Source: Lunularia cruciata
Lineage: Eukaryota; Streptophyta; Marchantiopsida; Lunulariales; Lunulariaceae
Direction of reading: 5' to 3'
Length of the DNA stretch: 64,000 nucleotides
Assembly (NCBI GenBank): GCA_948567375.1
Contig: OX419760.1
Location: 58,280,001-58,344,000, forward strand
The notes beneath the pieces are model-generated. The model searched no databases, was not told the DNA's origin, and was given only the letters and a program-made list of their open reading frames with translations. Made by a program: the position numbers and the translations under genes. This document shows positions 59,056-64,000 of this stretch, in pieces; the stretch's first letter is position 1; each line of letters opens with the position of its first letter.

Positions 59056-60012
59056 GTGGATGCGCATGTCAATGCACCTGTCAAGGTATACCTGATGTGT
59101 GGAAACGGCCACCGTGTCGAGCAAGTTAACCTGCAACATGTGCACCATGTTTCATCTTTGATGAGGTGTAGCTTCACTTTGTCCCATTTGGTTTTATTTT
59201 TTGTAGGGATTGATAGGGCATCCTTAGTTTTCTCTTTGACATGTAAGTCGCTTTTTATTTTGTATCAATTTATATTAGTATCAATTTGCCCAGAGAGGAA
59301 AATATACTTTGGCACATACTCCAAAGCCCAGTACAGATTCTAAAATTACATGAACAGTTATTCGTCATTATTTCTGGAGCCTTTGATTTTCAAGAAGTGC
59401 AGAGAATATTAAAAATAGATAGTATTAAAAATAAAGAATCTGACGTAAATTTAGACTTCGAGGGAACTGTACATATGCAATTTTGAAGAATTTGATGCAA
59501 AAAGAAAAGCTACTAATTATGAAACTGGATGTTTCGAATAGACAATTATCTCATCTAATAGCAAGACAATCTGAACTGGAAATCAATAATATTGATAACA
59601 AATGCACCCGATATTCTGTATTATCAACGAGCATGTCACGTAGATTTAAGTATGCCGTAGTCATTGCTTGCTTTACAACTTAAAAAATTATATTTATATA
59701 TCCTTTACTTTACTTGATGGGGCTGGATATCTTTTTAATATCTATGCATTGAACCATCAAGACCGTCCGTATTGGCATGTGAAATTCTTCATATTTTCAA
59801 TTTTAATAGTCTTTCCGAGTCTATTTATACAGCGCGTGCAAATATCTAGATCCTTAGAGGGAATTTGGATACCCCAAATTCTTTGTGTGTCTTCACCGGG
59901 TTATTATGTACATACATTTGGGTGGACACTGATATTTCCGTATAGTGAAAGACAGAAACGACCCGAAAGTCAAGCCTGCCGGCCAGGCCTAGCCTCTTCC
60001 AGTCTGAATTGA
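59056..60012 (+). other. AT-rich segment with adjacent unknown reading frames
   Basis: Four forward frames in close succession (59056-59343, 59286-59486, 59483-59683, 59668-60012) look more protein-like than chance. They are rich in Ile, Lys and Asn, and the last has hydrophobic segments (FFIFSILIVFPSLFI) followed by a charged end. They overlap by a few codons, which would suit a frameshifted single gene or unspliced coding DNA of foreign composition. No family was recognised. Lying beside NLR relics, it may also be repeat-derived. Confidence 0.3.
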
Positions 60013-60157
60013 ATCCAAAGGGTAAGGAAGCAGAATAAAACTACTCGCAATCGTCTTACACTCTTCAAGTTCCTTATGTTCCTCGGTAGAAAAAGTTTAG
60101 GGAGCACTAGTCCCAAATGAGCGTGCAAGGTGATCTCTAGACCTCATATTTAATCAT

Positions 60158-60325
60158 TTTTAGATTTTAAATTTAGAGAATTTTAAATATATTATATATT
60201 TTTTATAAAATATTTTTTATCAATAATTATACTATATTTAATTAAAAAATAATATTGAAAATAATATATTTAATAAAAAATATAATATATTCAAAAATTC
60301 TTTATATTCAACTCAAAATCAACTT
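60158..60325. repeat. AT-rich foldback (MITE-like) inverted repeat
   Basis: The left half (for example GAATTTTAAATATATTATAT and TTTTTTATAAAATATTTT) pairs with the reverse complement of the right half (ATATAATATATTCAAAAATTC). The centre is near 60240 and the arms are about 80 bp. It is nearly pure A+T. It may be a non-autonomous transposon or matrix-attachment-type DNA. Confidence 0.55.
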
Positions 60326-60429
60326 TTATCAACTACTCCGACCTGCCTACAAATACACCGATGGTTAGAGGTGTACTAACCATCTTGAGTATCTTCAGAC
60401 CCTGTCTGTATGTAGGGACCGGATCGTTT

Positions 60430-61130
60430 TCAACTAGACCAGGTACGCTTTGGAGCACCATTCAACGTTTTCAACTGTAAAGGCGACCATTTTTTTTATA
60501 GCATCACTCCGTTGAAAATAAGTAACCAGCTTGAAATCAATCCTGGAACCTGTTCAGTCCTTTTTTGAAATTCGAGGTCACTTTTCAAATTGCCCAGAAC
60601 TTGGACACCGTGTCCCATCAATGAATCAACTGCAAGTCCGTTTTGCCTTCCATGGCTCGATCTCGCATGACAAGCACACGAGCCCCCACTGCATACTTTA
60701 GCTCTTTCAGACGGCTGTACTTCGCATGGAGGTGCCTGATTTCTGAGGTTTTTGCTTGCCTTCTTCGCATATTGCCCCCGTAAGTAGAGACTACGGAGTT
60801 GTCGTCCTGTTGTTAGAGATTGGGGTCTCACCGCTTCTGCATATATTTGTAGAGAGTTTTTGGGGTCTACCGTAGTATCCAGCAAGTGAGCCATCACATT
60901 TTCTACGTCCTATCCCGTCTCCTCATGCTCGTTAATACTGTCGCTGCAAGTCATGCAATCCAAGTCTTGGATGAAGCACCGTCTTTCCAGTATGAGACTG
61001 TACCTTCACGAACGAAGATTAACTCGAACTGGTCATGGACGTGCCGCATTGTTCCATCTTCCCTCAGAATTTTCAGATGATCATGGAATAGCGACGGAGT
61101 TTGGCTGTAGTTTTGAAACAACGCAATGGT
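60430..61130 (-). pseudogene. Collapsed second copy of the ARM-type NLR
   Basis: The minus strand carries sequence matching NLR exon 5: GLHDLQRQ near 60950, HLLDTTVDPKNSLQIYAEAV near 60885-60835, LRSLYLRGQYAKKASKNL near 60790, and a VLVMRD-equivalent region near 60670. It is followed directly by the C-terminal piece VLGNLKSDLEFQKRTEQVPG (60605-60545), which in the main gene lies 6.6 kb away, after the last ARM unit. The large intron and the whole ARM array are therefore missing. Frameshifts are present throughout. Confidence 0.8.
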
Positions 61131-61224
61131 CGCATACGGAGCAACATGGCCTTCGAGTTCCTGGACAATGCTTCATGCGTAACGTGAGCAACAGTAGGTC
61201 GCAGCTCAGGTCATCATCGGCTTA

Positions 61225-61560
61225 TCCCATTCATCGACGAATCACTCTATGGAGACTTAAGTTCATTCCAAGGAATCCTGGAGCCGCTGGAAGTCATCTG
61301 TGAGCCATCTCCTCGTAGCTGCGGAGTTCCAGAGCTCCTCATGTTTCATCCCACGTTCAGAACTGTAACCAAAACTTGAAGTTGAGAAACTTGAAAGTTT
61401 GAGTCGGATCTTAACGAGATGTACGATTACCTTGGTGCTAATCAGCTCTCAATTTGCGTAAATATGACCACTCGATTGAGAGCTAATGATAAGTTGGCTC
61501 ACAAGTTTGTCGAGACACCGGATGGCAGCGCCAAATCGAAGGCTCACCATGCCATGTAAA
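61225..61560 (+). pseudogene. Fragment of the LRR-type NLR tail
   Basis: 61225-61375 matches 46110-46265 (shared 'gccatctNNggcatctcctc' and 'tttcatcccac' stretches). 61395-61540 matches 46820-46965 (KFESDLNE…LSICVNMTTRL here versus KFESELNE…LSIYVNVITHL there). The 46.27-46.8 kb part is absent. It is a broken paralogue, and its order relative to the NLR copy differs from the main locus. Confidence 0.75.
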
Positions 61561-61868
61561 ATCAGGGGAATTCACCGTCTAGCAACACACGTCATGTTCT
61601 AGATGTATATCCTCTCCCTGAGCTGCCACTTTGCATGCCATCGACAAAATTTCTTGATCAAGAATGGACTTTGACTTGCTGCACCGGCAATGCTTTAGGT
61701 TCAGCATTGCCACGATTATCAGCTCCACCTGAGTCTCGGAGATGTACATCAGCAACATCAGCATCGCAGAGTGAGTGTCTTGTTGCTGTAGGTTATGAAA
61801 GTTTTATCGCTTACCACCTTGTCAGCTACGGTTCGACCTCGTGTAGATCTCCCGACATCTCAACCATC
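61561..61868. other. Intergenic
   Basis: The + frame 61635-61916 shows no recognised domain and ends inside the hairpin that follows. Confidence 0.35.
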
Positions 61869-61917
61869 GTCACAATTGCCTCCAGCGCTCTTCCTAGAGC
61901 GCTGGAGCCATTGTGAC
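61869..61917. repeat. Near-perfect hairpin, about 22 bp arms
   Basis: GTCACAATTGCCTCCAGCGCTCT, a TCCT loop, then AGAGCGCTGGAGCCATTGTGAC. The arms pair except for a small mismatch/bulge at ATTGCC versus GGCCAT-type positions. Energy and flanks were not computed. Confidence 0.9.
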
Positions 61918-62284
61918 AGCTACTTTTCATGAACCGATCGCTTTCTATCTAGTTCTCCTTGTTAGGAAATTCAGCCCTGAAAAACTCCCGCAACAGCACT
62001 TAACATACCCCAATTAAGTAAGCATCGAGGACAACAGCATATAACGTGGTTCACTTCCTGTCCAAATTACATACACGACAAAACAGCCTCTCACATCAAG
62101 CTCTTTATTAGTCGCAGCACTCAGAGATATATATATTTAGGGAGAGATAGTCACTCATCTGGCCCTGTTGGGAATCTCTACTAATTTATCAGTTCCTCTT
62201 ATGAAACACTTTTAACTATTGAAATCAACCCTGCGCAAGAAGGAAAAACATATCGAGAGAAAAAACTAAAAGTGAAAAATGTAC

Positions 62285-62700
62285 TCACATACATCAATAC
62301 CTGCACAAGAATTAATGTGGTTTAGAGTCCAAGCTTTGCTATTACATCCAAGGTAACACAGATCCAGGGCTTTTACTCACATACTGATGTATGTGAGTAA
62401 AAGCCCAAGAATATAAGTGCACAAGAATTACTACATCCAAGGCAACACAGATCCAAGGTTTTTACTCACATACATCAATAGGTACACAAGAATTAATGTG
62501 ATTCAATGTCACTTGCTATTACATCCAAGGCAACACACACATTCTACACAGAGATCAATCGGAAACCCTATCCGGACCAACTCTTCCCTTGTCCAATCTG
62601 TTATATCCATGGCAACACAAATCTAGGATTTTTATTCTTTTTCAATACAGAGATCACTAGGAAGCTCTATGCCAACCAACTCTTCCTTTGTCCAATATGT
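62285..62700. repeat. Degenerate repeat array
   Basis: Variants of 'attacatccaaggcaacaca' followed by 'gatccaaggNtttta' and 'gcacaagaatta' recur near 62341, 62430, 62518 and 62602. 'ccaactcttccNttgtccaat' occurs near 62577 and 62678. Confidence 0.7.
62367..62406. repeat. Perfect hairpin, 18 bp arms
   Basis: GGGCTTTTACTCACATAC, loop TGAT, then the exact reverse complement. It lies inside the degenerate repeat array, whose other copies carry only one arm (TTTTTACTCACATACATCAA). The second arm therefore arose by a local inverted duplication. Confidence 0.93.
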
Positions 62701-64000
62701 TGCTGCGTTTATCTTGATCAGTCTTTCTCCTCCTTGTATGATCAAAATCAGACCTCACCTAATCAACTTCATTGCGAATCAAAGTTAGCAAAAGTTACAC
62801 AAATTCATTTTTCACATGTGCATCTATATTCAATTCTCTAAACACTCACTCTATCTATATTCAACTCGCTAAACACTCACTCTGCAGGTTCGCAAGGTTA
62901 CATTCTACTGTTGCACAGCGAAGAAGGAGAAACACACTCACAATGTCACCCCGTTATCTTGGATGGTCAAACACCTATCTCAACCTTTGACTATATCCCG
63001 TGGATAATCTGAATCTGATTGGATAATCTGAATCTTATCGGCAGATCTCAACATCACAACTGGAATAAATCGGAGCGAAGAAAGCGAAACACACTCACTG
63101 TGACACTTGTCCTGTGGATGATCCGAACCGCAGATCTCATCATCACAGATTGAACAAATCGGACTTATCAAACTCCACATCCTAACAGGCCCTTCGTGGA
63201 CTTGCTGAATATTTCCCAATCAGTGTGTCTATAGTCATACCCTCGACTGAGTACCACATCATCATTGTGACTTTAAGGCATGTTCTACACCTGGCTGAGG
63301 CGACCGTCAATATGAACACTCAGTCATAGCTCGAATAGCCAGCCAAACACAACACTCCTTACTTCGTCGTGCGCCATGCCATAAGTGCAAGAACATCGAT
63401 ATCAATGACGACTTTTGGATCAGTAGGATCTCCTTTCTGTTCAGGGTGACGAGTGAGTGCATAGTCGGTACTACAGAGAGGGTATTGAGAGGGTACTGAG
63501 TCCGGTGGATGATTAGCTAAACCCTAAACCTCGCAAATCCAATGAATCTTCACCAGTAGGCGATTTTGAAAGGGCTTTCCATGCCGGAAGAACTGTTGGA
63601 TACTAGTGGTGTCGAACTGATTTTCGGACCTCAGAGGGGTTTGGCATACTGGAAGCATCGTCATGGACAGTATACTGGATAAGGTTGGTGTGGATTTTGA
63701 ACCTCTCTGCCCATTATGCCCTCGCATTCAGGTGAAGTTGTCTGTTTGACCATAGCTGACATCCCTATCCTGTCAGATACAGCATCGTACCACCAAGTTG
63801 ATTTGTGCAACGCCATTAGAATTCTGCGTACCATCATAATCCGCGATTTTCTTCAATGATATACTTTATTGATTTTTCCGGAGGATCGAATTAAGTTAAA
63901 TATCGTTGAAGGAGTTAAGAAAAAACTATCATTTCGTTAATGATCCACTTCTAGTCCAGATCGGTGAACTTTCATATTTACTTAAATTCTTTATCTACAT
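62701..64000. other. Right-edge intergenic DNA
   Basis: No gene is supported. An imperfect tandem pair of about 130 bp (anchors 'aaacacactcac' near 62931 and 63089, 'gcagatctca' near 63042 and 63131) lies at about 62920-63170. Confidence 0.4.

Noticed and set aside
63510-63540. Plant telomere-type repeat (CCCTAAA)
   Set aside because: Only a single AAACCCTAAACC occurrence, not an array.
1-64000. CRISPR array, operons, ribosome binding sites
   Set aside because: The window is eukaryotic nuclear DNA. The tandem repeats lack regular short repeats with unique spacers.

Overview
The window looks like nuclear DNA of a land plant. Genes are split by many short GT-AG introns, plant LTR retrotransposons of both superfamilies are present, and the immune-receptor relatives are of a kind known mainly from bryophytes (an alpha/beta-hydrolase domain in front of NB-ARC). 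A bryophyte, probably a moss, is the best guess; the species cannot be fixed from the sequence. A 200-base run of N shows a draft assembly.

Layout. 1-18 kb is mostly repeat-derived: a possible two-exon secreted peptide at the left edge, a 1.2 kb direct duplication, a 2 kb imperfect palindrome near 7.4 kb, tandem duplications, and a 5'-truncated Ty3/gypsy element whose LTR carries a dense cluster of heat-shock-element-like motifs. Three housekeeping genes follow on the + strand. Their complete exon chains could be joined in frame by hand: Mediator subunit MED27 (18296-21375, 8 exons, 457 aa), RNA polymerase III subunit RPC6/RPC34 (28372-31574, 10 exons, 295 aa) and an ABCG half-transporter (33651-38085, 7 exons, 722 aa). 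Between them lie AT-rich decayed repeats and two copies of a 300 bp repeat.

44-62 kb is an NLR immune-receptor cluster. A frameshifted LRR-type NLR relic on + (about 44.2-47.1 kb) converges on a large NLR on - (57780-48513). In the minus-strand gene, six exons, all joined in phase 0, encode an alpha/beta-hydrolase-like domain with Cys at the nucleophile elbow, a full NB-ARC domain, and armadillo (ARM) repeats instead of LRRs. The ARM array is built of near-identical 267 bp units. A one-base deletion closes the frame after the seventh unit, and four decayed units follow. The last intron holds a degenerate Ty1/copia element with both LTRs. A second, collapsed copy of the NLR and of the LRR-gene tail lies at 60.4-61.6 kb.

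The three housekeeping genes act separately (transcription co-activation, Pol III initiation, membrane export). The accessory interest lies in the NLR cluster, the palindrome, the HSE-bearing LTR and several precise hairpins. All exon boundaries were read by eye from splice consensus, phase and remembered protein families; no alignment was run.
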